Shown: one piece after another, positions 43,858 to 51,482 of the stretch
How the letters are laid out: the number at the start of each line of letters is the position of its first letter
How positions within the stretch are numbered: the stretch's first letter is position 1
NCBI GenBank assembly: GCA_020720765.1
Contig: DYOB01000008.1
Location: forward strand, 1-55,130
DNA length: 55,130 nt
DNA from: Borreliella garinii
GTDB taxonomy: Bacteria > Spirochaetota > Spirochaetia > JABEVK01
Reading direction: 5' to 3'
Notes under the pieces: model-generated
Told to the model about the DNA's origin: nothing
What the model saw: the letters and a program-made list of their open reading frames with translations, nothing else
Databases searched by the model: none
Program-made: the position numbers and the translations under genes

Positions 43858-44700
43858 ATGGCGAAAAATGCCACACATGGCTACAATCAATTCATGCGGC
43901 ATTTTTTTACCAACCTTGTTAAGAGTCGAAAAGTCAGTACTGCCTACACCGAACTGACGTTTTCCTGGCCCCAGGGGCTAAGACGGCCTCTACCCGGTCA
44001 GTTTCTCACCTTTCGTATCCATCCCACCCACAATCCTTTCCTCAGGCGTCCATTCAGCCTTTCAAGTTGGAATGAGACCGAATCGCTGGCTTCTGTCCTT
44101 ATACAGGAGCGCGGACCAGGGTCTTCCGCACTTTGTGCTTTGAAACCAGGTTCTGGGCTCGATATTTTAGGACCCAGGGGCTTCTCTTTCCCTTTTAAGC
44201 ACCAAGAGGGTGATCATAGACCCTTTTTACTTGTAGGAGGTGGAATCGGGACCGGTCCTATGCTTTTCGCGGCACAGTACCTGAATGAGAAACAACAGAA
44301 AATCCGACTCTGCCTCGGATTCCGCGACATCAACATGATTCCCTCGTGGGAATGGCCCGAATCTTACCATGCCGCCCTTGCGGCGGAGAATTTAACCCAA
44401 GAGACAGAAAGGGTTCAGCCGGGAAGGGTTCTGGATCTTGTAGAAAAAACCTTTTTAAAAGAAGGTGGCAGGGAAGTCTGGGCTTGCGGTCCGACACCCA
44501 TGTTAAAAGCAGTATCGGACTGGGCATCGGAAAAGGGTGTGCCCTGTTTCGTCTTGGTGGAGGAAATGATGGCGTGCGGCGTGGGGGCTTGTATGGGGTG
44601 CGCCGTTCCCGTCAACGATGGAAGGGGCTACCTCCGGTCCTGCACAGAAGGTCCGGTTTTCGACGCAAGGCTTATAGACTGGAGCAAAGCATGGACTTGA
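43858..44700 (+). CDS. pyrK: PyrK, dihydroorotate dehydrogenase electron-transfer subunit
   Basis: A 280-residue FAD/[2Fe-2S] protein that passes electrons from PyrD to NAD. Seen: the ferredoxin-reductase FAD-binding fold with NPFLRRPFSLSS, the NAD-binding GGGIGTGPMLFAA, WACGPTPMLKAV, and a C-terminal cluster of four Cys (EEMMACGVGACMGCAVPV and a Cys in LRSCTEGP). The start is ATG 43858 without clear Shine-Dalgarno; ATG 43894 (MRHFFTNL) is a possible alternative. It is next to pyrD, as in class 1B systems. Confidence 0.94.
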   Translation: MAKNATHGYNQFMRHFFTNLVKSRKVSTAYTELTFSWPQGLRRPLPGQFLTFRIHPTHNPFLRRPFSLSSWNETESLASVLIQERGPGSSALCALKPGSGLDILGPRGFSFPFKHQEGDHRPFLLVGGGIGTGPMLFAAQYLNEKQQKIRLCLGFRDINMIPSWEWPESYHAALAAENLTQETERVQPGRVLDLVEKTFLKEGGREVWACGPTPMLKAVSDWASEKGVPCFVLVEEMMACGVGACMGCAVPVNDGRGYLRSCTEGPVFDARLIDWSKAWT

Positions 44701-45608
44701 GTACCACGATTAAAGGAAAAACCTTACCCAACCCGGTTGGAGTGGCTAGTGGGGTTTTCGGTTACGCTAAAGAGTATGAACTCCTGACGGATCTTGGGGG
44801 TTTGGGGGCCATTTACACCAAGGCCATCACACCTTTACCCCGCAAAGGAAATCCCTCCCCGAGGATGGCTGAAACTCGGCTGGGAATGCTCAACAGTATA
44901 GGCTTAGCCAATGTCGGACTTGAAGTTTTTAAGGAACAAAAATTACCTTTCCTAGTTTCAACCAAGGTTCCCATTATCGTCAACGTGGCAGGAAGCACCG
45001 AGGACGATTACGTCCAGGTCGTCTCGGGTCTGGAGGAAAGTGAGGGTATCTGGGGCTTTGAAATCAATGTCAGCTGTCCTAACGTCAACCAGGGGGGGCA
45101 GACTTTTGGCGCCGACCCTAAGGTTCTCTCAAGTCTTATAAAACTCCTCAGGCCTCACACAAAGAAACCCCTACTTGTAAAACTTTCACCTAATACCTCG
45201 GACATCACGGAGCTTGCCTTAGCAGCTGAAAGCGAGGGGGCGGATGCATTGACAGCGATCAATACCCTCAAGGGTATGGTTATCGATATTTATAAAAAAC
45301 GTAGCGCAGTTAAGCGCGGTGTCAGCGGTTTTTCGGGGCCCGCCATCCTTCCTGTAGGTGTTGCCGCTGTCTACTCCATAGCACAGGCTGTCAAGATTCC
45401 CGTGGTCGGGGTAGGGGGAATTTCACGATGGGAGGACGCCGTTCAGTATCTCTTAGCCGGAGCGTGCGCGGTTCAGATCGGGAGCGCCTTATTTGCAGAA
45501 CCCGAACTTCCTTCCAAGATTCTTTCAGGAATCATAGCTTACGCACAGGACAATCATTTCCAGACCCTAAATGATTTTCACCGGGCTTTTATAAAGCCGC
45601 AAACATGA
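44691..45608 (+). CDS. pyrD: PyrD, class 1B dihydroorotate dehydrogenase
   Basis: A 305-residue FMN enzyme that oxidises dihydroorotate to orotate in pyrimidine synthesis. Seen: TLPNPVGVASGVFGY, AIYTKAITPLPRKGNP, the class 1 catalytic Cys in FEINVSCPNV, LLVKLSPNTSDI, SGFSGPAILPVGVAAVY and VVGVGGISRWEDAVQYL. Cys rather than Ser as base plus the PyrK neighbour mark class 1B. ATG 44691 lies inside the pyrK 3' end. A G7 run is present near 45092-45098 inside the gene. Confidence 0.95.
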   Translation: MDLSTTIKGKTLPNPVGVASGVFGYAKEYELLTDLGGLGAIYTKAITPLPRKGNPSPRMAETRLGMLNSIGLANVGLEVFKEQKLPFLVSTKVPIIVNVAGSTEDDYVQVVSGLEESEGIWGFEINVSCPNVNQGGQTFGADPKVLSSLIKLLRPHTKKPLLVKLSPNTSDITELALAAESEGADALTAINTLKGMVIDIYKKRSAVKRGVSGFSGPAILPVGVAAVYSIAQAVKIPVVGVGGISRWEDAVQYLLAGACAVQIGSALFAEPELPSKILSGIIAYAQDNHFQTLNDFHRAFIKPQT

Positions 45609-45967
45609 GTAAAACCAATGGGACATTGTTTATCAGGAATTGGGAAATCTTCGCGAGGGTGGGCATCCTTCCCGAAGAGTTAGTGGCTCCCCAGTTGCTT
45701 AGACTGACACTGAAGATGCGGCTGAATACCGGGCCTGCCTCGAGAACAGGGAATATTCAGGACACTTTGGATTATGCCGGTGTGTATTCCTTGGTTAGCG
45801 ATAAAATATGCGGGAAGCACTGGGGTCTGATCGAAACCCTTGCAGAGGAAATTGCAACGTGGATAATCCAATACAAATTTGTTAGCTCGGTTAAGGTGGA
45901 AATAGAGAAACCCAACGCACTCCCAGGTACCGCAACTGCAGGAATCCGAATTAGGAGAACGAAATGA
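45605..45967 (+). CDS. folB: FolB, dihydroneopterin aldolase
   Basis: A 120-residue T-fold enzyme that makes 6-hydroxymethyl-dihydropterin in folate synthesis. Seen: [18 protein letters not shown], the catalytic segment [12 protein letters not shown] and [14 protein letters not shown], then [19 protein letters not shown]. Overlaps pyrD and folE by 4 nt each. Confidence 0.92.
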   Translation: MSKTNGTLFIRNWEIFARVGILPEELVAPQLLRLTLKMRLNTGPASRTGNIQDTLDYAGVYSLVSDKICGKHWGLIETLAEEIATWIIQYKFVSSVKVEIEKPNALPGTATAGIRIRRTK

Positions 45968-46524
45968 ACCAAGATCGTGTGGCAGGACTTATCAGGGAAC
46001 TTTTGGTGGAATTGGGCGAAGACCCGGATAGACAGGGTCTTTTAAAAACACCCGAAAGGGTGGCTAAGGCTTGGGAGTTCTTGACTTCGGGGTATAGAAT
46101 CAACCCCGAAGCGGTACTCAACGAGGCATTATTTGCCAGCCACGGTAAAGATATGATTATCGTCAAGGATATCGAAATATACAGCCTGTGCGAGCACCAC
46201 CTTTTACCCATTTTGGGGACTTGTCATATCGGCTATATTCCCGGCGACCACGTGGTGGGGGTGAGCAAGATAGCCCGCATCGCTGATATTTACGCCCGCA
46301 GACTCCAGATCCAGGAGAGGTTGACACGCCAGATAGCCCAGGCTGTGGAACAGGCGAGCCATGCCTTGGGTGTTGGTGTCGTTATCGAAGCACGGCACCT
46401 GTGTATGATGATGAGGGGGGTTCAGAAACAAAATTCAGTAATGACGACAAGTACGGTTTTAGGGAGATTTAGGACGGACCCGAAAACACGAGAAGAGTTT
46501 ATGACGCTGATCCGTCATCATTGA
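45964..46524 (+). CDS. folE: FolE, GTP cyclohydrolase I
   Basis: A 186-residue zinc enzyme that turns GTP into dihydroneopterin triphosphate, the first step of folate synthesis. Zinc ligands are visible in [12 protein letters not shown] (Cys and His) and [13 protein letters not shown] (Cys). [20 protein letters not shown] and [20 protein letters not shown] are also typical. Its 3' end overlaps the convergent PilZ gene by 26 bp. It is the last gene of the long plus-strand chain. Confidence 0.96.
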   Translation: MNQDRVAGLIRELLVELGEDPDRQGLLKTPERVAKAWEFLTSGYRINPEAVLNEALFASHGKDMIIVKDIEIYSLCEHHLLPILGTCHIGYIPGDHVVGVSKIARIADIYARRLQIQERLTRQIAQAVEQASHALGVGVVIEARHLCMMMRGVQKQNSVMTTSTVLGRFRTDPKTREEFMTLIRHH

Positions 46525-46846
46525 CCTTGGCCCATTCTTCGATGATATGCCTCTTTGATTCTTCCAGGTCGCTGTATTCTATCCCGACGAGAAAGGTTCC
46601 TTCGTTCTGATCGACACAACGGAGAACCTGACCCTGGGCTTCAAAAAAAGTTTCTTTATTGTCCTTATCGAGTTCTATTAACAAATAGACTTTCGAATAC
46701 AGCCCCAAGGGAAGTTGGGTTTTACACGATACTCCGCGAACGCTGATATCGATGCCCATTACAGGGATAAATGTCTCCCTGTCAAATTCCAGTTCAATCA
46801 GCTGTTGAAGCAGAAAACGTTTGGCCTTGCGACGTTCATCACTCAT
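46499..46846 (-). CDS. PilZ-domain protein (c-di-GMP receptor candidate)
   Basis: A 115-residue single-domain PilZ protein. Both binding motifs are present: RRKAKR near residue 5 (RxxxR) and DISVRGVS at about 31-38 (D/NxSxxG). Such proteins bind cyclic di-GMP and tune motility or surface traits. It is convergent with folE (26-bp overlap) and divergent from the broken DUF482 gene. A role in motility is inferred from the flagellar neighbourhood and from other spirochaetes. Confidence 0.88.
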   Translation of the reverse strand: MSDERRKAKRFLLQQLIELEFDRETFIPVMGIDISVRGVSCKTQLPLGLYSKVYLLIELDKDNKETFFEAQGQVLRCVDQNEGTFLVGIEYSDLEESKRHIIEEWAKVNDDGSAS

Positions 46847-46870
46847 AAGAATAAATTAAAACATCTTAAA

Positions 46871-46894
46871 AAGAAATTCAACAGCGAATTTCTT
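46871..46894. repeat. Inverted repeat between pilZ and the DUF482 pseudogene
   Basis: AAGAAATTC (46871-46879) and GAATTTCTT (46886-46894) form a perfect 9-bp stem with a 6-nt loop in the 62-bp divergent spacer. It is AT-rich, so a dimer-binding operator is more likely than a strong terminator. Confidence 0.4.
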
Positions 46895-46908
46895 TTGTAC
46901 ATTAAAAT

Positions 46909-48599
46909 ATGCGTATAGAATGGATTGAGAGCTTAGAAAAGGTCAAAAAGGAGGCCTGGAATCGCCTTGTTGAACAGGGAAACCCCACCATGCGATAGGA
47001 ATGGCTGGTTTCCCTTGAAAGAACTGCAAGGAGAACAGCACAAGGCTGGCTGGGAAGTCACGCTTTAGTTTGGGAAGGCGGAACACTCACAGCCGCGGCT
47101 CCATTCTGGTGGCGCAATTCCAGCTGGGGGGAATTTGTCTTCGATATGGCCTTCGCTGAATTCCTGGATAGCAACGGTGAATATTACTACCCCAAACTTG
47201 TGGGGACCGTGCCTTTCACCGCCGCCTCGGGGTTCAGAGTCCTCCATTCCATGGATAACGTAGGTTTTCAATCCCTCGAACTCATACTTCAGAGCGCAAA
47301 AAAACTCGTCACTGAGACTGCCGGTGGGGGATTGCACCTTCTCTGGACAGATCCTGTCTGGAGAAATCACCCGGAAGTGCGCAGAATCCTTGAAAAATCC
47401 ATGAGCGGTAATTGGGTTCATCCGCATTTTCTCTGGAGCCGGGAAGGTAAAGTTGATTTTAAGGCTTACCTTTCGGGTTTCCAGAAAAATCAAAGAAGGA
47501 ATATCCGACGAGAGGTCGCTTCAGCACCGGAGCAGGGCCTGGAAATTAAAGTTATTAAGAGCCTGTTGCGCTTGAGATTTGACACAGGACCGGGGAGCTG
47601 GGATGCTCAGGGCGCCGAAGACTGAGGGCCATAGCTGGGCTCTGGCCCGATGGATGAGGTGTTCTGGGCGCCCGGAAACCCTGGCCTGGGTCAAAAGCCT
47701 GGAATACCGCTCATTTTACCTCCTTAACTTCTTAAAATGGCCAACCGCTTCAGGTTATAAGCACAGCTCACCAACTGCCACTCCAAGTTGACTTTCTTCA
47801 GACCCCGAAGCAGAAACTGTCGGAAACCCAGGACCATCATACTTACTTCGGCACCAACTACTGCATGGGCGTAATAGGACTGGGTGTATTCTGCGTGGGT
47901 GCTCTTCTTCATAATGCGGCCGTCGGGATCGGTCATGTTGATTGGGCACCAGGGTTGGATTGAAAACTCACCAAGGGTACAAGCTGGGCAGCCTCAACGC
48001 TTTTGTATCGTGTCGCCATGGGCAACAAAGTATCACACAGATCAACCTCAAGTAAATTCCTGCGGTCTCAAGCACAACAGGCTCCTAAGGCATCGGAAGC
48101 TCCCCCATCATGGCACCGGGTTATGTCCGGCTTTTATCAGACAACGAACGAGAATTTCGGACCATGGGCTGCCAGGTTTCTCGACGATAAGTTTTTTACA
48201 GAAGCGGCTGAACTTGCAGGGGAGTTGATTGTCTATGCAGCGGCGTTGAAGCCCCCTTCAACCGAGCCCGTGGCACTAAGTTTTCTCGTCACTGACGGAA
48301 AGCACTGGGTAGGACGGTATTGGGGAGCTTCAGAATATTTCCCGGACCTCCATTTTAACCTTTGTTACTATGCGCCCTTGGCCCAACTTTTGGAAACGGG
48401 TGGTGAAAGTTTTGATCCCGGAATGGGGTCGCCGCATAAGGTGCGCAGGGGTTTCATACCCTTTCCCTCGGAAAGCTGGCATTGGGGAGCTACAAAGCTC
48501 TCGGATAAAGTTTTTCGCTACAATTTCCCGCGTTTAAACATTCAAGCACAACAAGAGATGGACTTTATGGCGTCGGGGAATTTTCACGGGGATCCATAA
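46909..48599 (+). pseudogene. DUF482/COG3146 (GNAT/FemAB-like) gene broken by a stop codon and an IS
   Basis: The ATG at 46909 opens a frame (MRIEWIESLEKVKKEAWNRL) that matches the start of DUF482 proteins, but codon 30 is TAG (46996-46998). The frame goes on with FVFDMAFAEFLDSNGEYYYP and FQKNQRRNIRREVASAPEQG until IS copy 2 at 47559. After the IS the same frame resumes (KASEAPPSWHRVMSGFYQTT, DGKHWVGRYWGASEYFPDLH, FNLCYYAPLAQLLE) to a TAA at 48597. Removing the IS plus one 4-bp target copy joins the two halves in frame. The parent would be about 387 residues. Family function is uncertain; aminoacyl or acyl transfer linked to wall or lipid is suggested. Confidence 0.88.
47559..48084 (-). mobile_element. 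Non-autonomous, internally deleted IS (IS1182-like), copy 2
   Basis: A 526-bp element with 18/19 matching terminal inverted repeats (GAGCCTGTTGCGCTTGAGA at 47559-47577; right end with one T for C). Flanks are TTAA (47555-47558) and CTAA (48085-48088), fitting a 4-bp YTAR-type target duplication with one changed base. On the minus strand it keeps the transposase N-terminus (MATRYKSVEAAQLVPL), a middle piece MTDPDGRIMKKSTHAEYTQS, and the end FRQFLLRGLKKVNLEWQL with CAYNLKRLA. The retained middle differs from copy 1, so the two arose by separate deletions. Confidence 0.87.
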
Positions 48600-49680
48600 A
48601 CGCCATATCCTCGGGTCGTGCAATAACGTCCTTCCATCCCAGAAGAATTTTTACTTCTTCGAGGTCCTTTCCCCGGGCGAGGCGCATCTCGTCGCTGGAA
48701 TACTTTGTGACGAGTTTGATTTCACTGTTGACCAGAATCACTGAACCCCTAGTAAAATTTCCTTCCACGGAATTGACGCCCTTCGGCAGAAGGCTTTTAT
48801 GGTTTTTCAGTGCTTCCATCGCCCCTTCGTCGACGGAGATCCAGCCAGTGGGCAAGGCCTGGTGGAGCCAGCGGAGACGGTTAGGCAAACGTTCTTTCGC
48901 AGAGAAGAGTGTTCCTATATCTTCTCCGTCCACTATGCGTAAGAGACAATTCTCCGTCCTTCCATGGGCGAGAACTGTAGCACACCCCGCCCTCTGGGCT
49001 ATTAGGGCTGCGCGGAGTTTGGTTTTCATGCCCCCGGTTGAAAAACCCGTTCCAGTTCCACCGGCTCCTTCAATCATTTCCTTGGAAATATTTTCAACAA
49101 AGGGTATACGTTCGGCCAAGGGATTCAGCCTGGGGTCCTCTTTGTAGAGGCTGTCGACATCAGACAAAAGAATCAAAAGGTCAGCATCAACCTTTGAAGC
49201 GATAAGGGCGGAGAGCCTGTCGTTGTCGCCGAAGGCCCGTGTGATTTCGGCTATGCTGACCGGATCGTTTTCATTAAAGATGGGGATGACACCGAGACCG
49301 AGCAGCGTGTCGACCGTCGTCCGGAGGTTGAGGTAGGAGGATCTTCCCGAAAGGACATCGTAGGTCAGGAGGACTTGGGCGACCGCTATCCTGCGTTCTG
49401 AAAAAGCCTGCCGCCATGCTTGCATCAGAAGCGGCTGACCAATCGAAGCCAAGGCCTGCCGCAGAGGAATCCCGGAAGGCCGTTCTTTTATACCCATCTC
49501 ATTAGCGCCTAGTCCTATCGCACCGCTGGTGACCACGAGAACGGCAACGCCCCTTTCCCTGAGAGTCTGGGTTTGTTCGGCTATCGTAGAGAGGTAGTCC
49601 ATGTCGAGAACACGGTCTTTACTCAGGGTTGCGGTGCCTATCTTTACGACGAGCCGTTTAACTCCAGTCAATGTTCTCAT
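48565..49680 (-). CDS. proB: ProB, glutamate 5-kinase with PUA domain
   Basis: A 371-residue kinase for the first step of proline synthesis. Seen: RLVVKIGTATLSKDRVLD, VLVVTSGAIGLGANEMGI, the FNENDPVSIAEITRAFGDND substrate loop, LLILLSDVDSLYKEDPRLNP, and GGMKTKLRAALIAQRAGC. A C-terminal PUA domain follows (about 275-360, GWISVDEGAMEALKNHKSLL, GVNSVEGNFTRGSVILV). ATG 49680 is used; it lies 7 nt after the proA stop. The 3' end overlaps the convergent pseudogene by 35 bp. Confidence 0.95.
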   Translation of the reverse strand: MRTLTGVKRLVVKIGTATLSKDRVLDMDYLSTIAEQTQTLRERGVAVLVVTSGAIGLGANEMGIKERPSGIPLRQALASIGQPLLMQAWRQAFSERRIAVAQVLLTYDVLSGRSSYLNLRTTVDTLLGLGVIPIFNENDPVSIAEITRAFGDNDRLSALIASKVDADLLILLSDVDSLYKEDPRLNPLAERIPFVENISKEMIEGAGGTGTGFSTGGMKTKLRAALIAQRAGCATVLAHGRTENCLLRIVDGEDIGTLFSAKERLPNRLRWLHQALPTGWISVDEGAMEALKNHKSLLPKGVNSVEGNFTRGSVILVNSEIKLVTKYSSDEMRLARGKDLEEVKILLGWKDVIARPEDMAFMDPRENSPTP

Positions 49681-49687
49681 GGTTACC

Positions 49688-51007
49688 CTAGTCTTTTTTA
49701 TACTCTGAATAGGAATCGAAGGGGAGGTTGGTGTGGATGAATGTTTTGCCTCCGCCAGAATAATCAGCGGCGGTCTGTCCGTGTCCGAAAAGACGCCACT
49801 GGGAGGTGAGAAGGCCCTGGACACCCATGGGGCCCCTGGCGTGGAGTTTCCCTGTGGCGATCCCGACCTCGGCTCCCAGGCCGAATTTGTAGCCGTCGGA
49901 AAACCTTGTGCTTGTATTCCAGAAGACATCCGCGCTGTCCACCCTATCCATAAAGGCGAGGGCGGTCTCTTTATTCTCAGTGACAATGGTTTCAGTATGA
50001 CCGCTGCCGTGGGTGTTGATATGCTGTATTGCTTCTTCAAGTCCGCCGACGATTTTTATCGAGAGGGTATAGTCCAAATACTCAGTGTCCCAATCTTGTT
50101 CTGTCGCTTTTTCAAGATCGGGGAGGATCGCACAGGATTTTTCGCAACCCAGGAGCCGGACATTTTGGGACCTCAGGGCGTTTGCAACCGCGGGCAGGAG
50201 CCGTTGGGCCGCAGCCTCGTGGATCAGCAGGGTTTCGACGGCGTTGCACACTGCGACGTATTGGGTTTTGGAATCGACAGCAATTCTGACGGACATTGTT
50301 GTATCGGCGTCTTCGTGAAGGTAAAGGTGGACGATGCCGTCGGCGTGTCCGAGCACGGGTATTCTCGTATTATCCATGATGTATTTTACGAAATCGTTTG
50401 ACCCGCGGGGAATGATGAGGTCGATAGACTTCTCGAGGGTGAGCATGGTCTTGACGTCTTCCCGGGTTTCTGCGAGGTAGAGCCAGTCGGAGTTCAGTCC
50501 TTCCTTCCTACCGCACTCCTGGATAAGTCCGGCAAGAAATCTATTTGTCTCCATTGCTTCCCTACCACCCTTGAGGATGACGGCGTTGGAACTTTTTAGG
50601 CATAGGCCGGCCATTTGAACCAGGGCGTCGGGGCGGCTTTCGAAGATCATAGCGACAACACCGAGGGGGACTGTAACACGGAAGAGTTCGAGTCCTTCAT
50701 CGAGCTTTCTGGCTTCCTGAACGACACCCACGGGTTCCGCCATATTTGCGAGGGCTTCGAGTCCCACAGCGCTTTCTTCGATTTTAGCCCCTGAAAATTT
50801 TAGCCTCTTAAGCAAAGGATTGCTCAGTCCCTCAGCCTCGGCCCTAGCCAGGTCGAGGGCATTGACCTCTTCGATTTCCTTAGACCTTCTGCGTAGATCT
50901 TGGGCAATATTCCTTAACACCAATTTTTTTTTGTCCGCAGACAGGGTGCGTAAAAAGGAAGTTGAGAGTTTCGCCAAGCGTGCAGACTGCTCTAAATCCG
51001 TGTTCAT
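49688..51007 (-). CDS. proA: ProA, gamma-glutamyl phosphate reductase
   Basis: A 439-residue aldehyde-dehydrogenase-fold enzyme, second step of proline synthesis. Seen: PLGVVAMIFESRPDALVQMA, CLKSSNAVILKGGREAM, IDLIIPRGSNDFVKYI, the catalytic Cys in QYVAVCNAVETLLIH, HTETIVTENKETALAF and FWNTSTRFSDGYKFGLGAEV with GIATGKLHARGP. It is 33 bp after trxA and 7 bp before proB, so the three likely share one transcript. Confidence 0.96.
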   Translation of the reverse strand: MNTDLEQSARLAKLSTSFLRTLSADKKKLVLRNIAQDLRRRSKEIEEVNALDLARAEAEGLSNPLLKRLKFSGAKIEESAVGLEALANMAEPVGVVQEARKLDEGLELFRVTVPLGVVAMIFESRPDALVQMAGLCLKSSNAVILKGGREAMETNRFLAGLIQECGRKEGLNSDWLYLAETREDVKTMLTLEKSIDLIIPRGSNDFVKYIMDNTRIPVLGHADGIVHLYLHEDADTTMSVRIAVDSKTQYVAVCNAVETLLIHEAAAQRLLPAVANALRSQNVRLLGCEKSCAILPDLEKATEQDWDTEYLDYTLSIKIVGGLEEAIQHINTHGSGHTETIVTENKETALAFMDRVDSADVFWNTSTRFSDGYKFGLGAEVGIATGKLHARGPMGVQGLLTSQWRLFGHGQTAADYSGGGKTFIHTNLPFDSYSEYKKD

Positions 51008-51040
51008 AACGCTGATTTTACCCAGTCTGCCGTTTACTGT

Positions 51041-51397
51041 CTATTCAATATTGAGGACGTCTTTCATCGCCTTGAGAATTTGAGGTTTGGGCAAGGCTCC
51101 CATGGCCATTCTAGGGTCGCCGGAAGTAGGAATAAAAAGCAGGCTGGGTATGCTCTGTATACCAAAAGCCCCGGAAAGTTCGGGTTCTTCGTCGGTATTC
51201 ACCTTGTAGACGTGTATCTTACCTTCGTATTCCTTGCTCAATTCGTCAAGGATGGGGCTCACCATCTTGCAAGGACCGCACCAGTCCGCGTAAAAATCCA
51301 CTATGGCCGGTAAATCACCGGCGTATTTCCATTCCTTATTGTTTTCGAAGTCGAAAACCTTCTGTTTAAACTCGTCGGTATTTAAACGTACGCTCAT
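51041..51397 (-). CDS. trxA: Thioredoxin
   Basis: A 118-residue thioredoxin with active site WCGPCKM in PAIVDFYADWCGPCKMVSPI, the cis-Pro loop GIQSIPSLLFI, and KVNTDEEPELSGAFGI. It is cytoplasmic with no signal peptide. AGGAGCAGGACG precedes the ATG. It is the first gene of a minus-strand trxA-proA-proB unit; a promoter is visible at 51431-51459. Confidence 0.94.
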   Translation of the reverse strand: MSVRLNTDEFKQKVFDFENNKEWKYAGDLPAIVDFYADWCGPCKMVSPILDELSKEYEGKIHVYKVNTDEEPELSGAFGIQSIPSLLFIPTSGDPRMAMGALPKPQILKAMKDVLNIE

Positions 51398-51430
51398 TCG
51401 TCCTGCTCCTATATATTAGATTCTATATGT

Positions 51431-51459
51431 AATATAATCATTCTTCTTGCTAATGGCAA
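51431..51459 (-). promoter_or_regulatory. Sigma70-type promoter of trxA-proAB
   Basis: On the minus strand TTGCCA (plus-strand 51454-51459, 5 of 6 to TTGACA), a 17-bp spacer and TATATT (51431-51436, 5 of 6 to TATAAT) lie about 33 bp before the trxA ATG. The inverted repeat CTTGC-5-GCAAG (51446-51460) overlaps the -35 and may be an operator. Confidence 0.6.
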
Positions 51460-51476
51460 GATGAAGCGTGTATATT
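51447..51476 (+). promoter_or_regulatory. Weak plus-strand promoter candidate before the glycosidase gene
   Basis: TTGCTA (51447-51452), an 18-bp spacer and TATATT (51471-51476) face the glycosidase gene and overlap the trxA promoter. Transcription would begin almost at the ATG (51483), giving little or no leader. This is tentative. Confidence 0.25.
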
Positions 51477-51482
51477 GCTGGA

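Noticed and set aside
44346-44690. Upstream extension of pyrD
   Set aside because: It is an out-of-frame shadow of pyrK; ATG 44691 matches the family start.
48003-48599. A separate gene starting inside IS copy 2
   Set aside because: The first 28 codons are IS sequence; the rest is the C-terminal half of the DUF482 gene in its original frame.
49681-50040. Upstream extension of proB
   Set aside because: It overlaps the proA C-terminus in another frame; ATG 49680 gives the normal ProB start.
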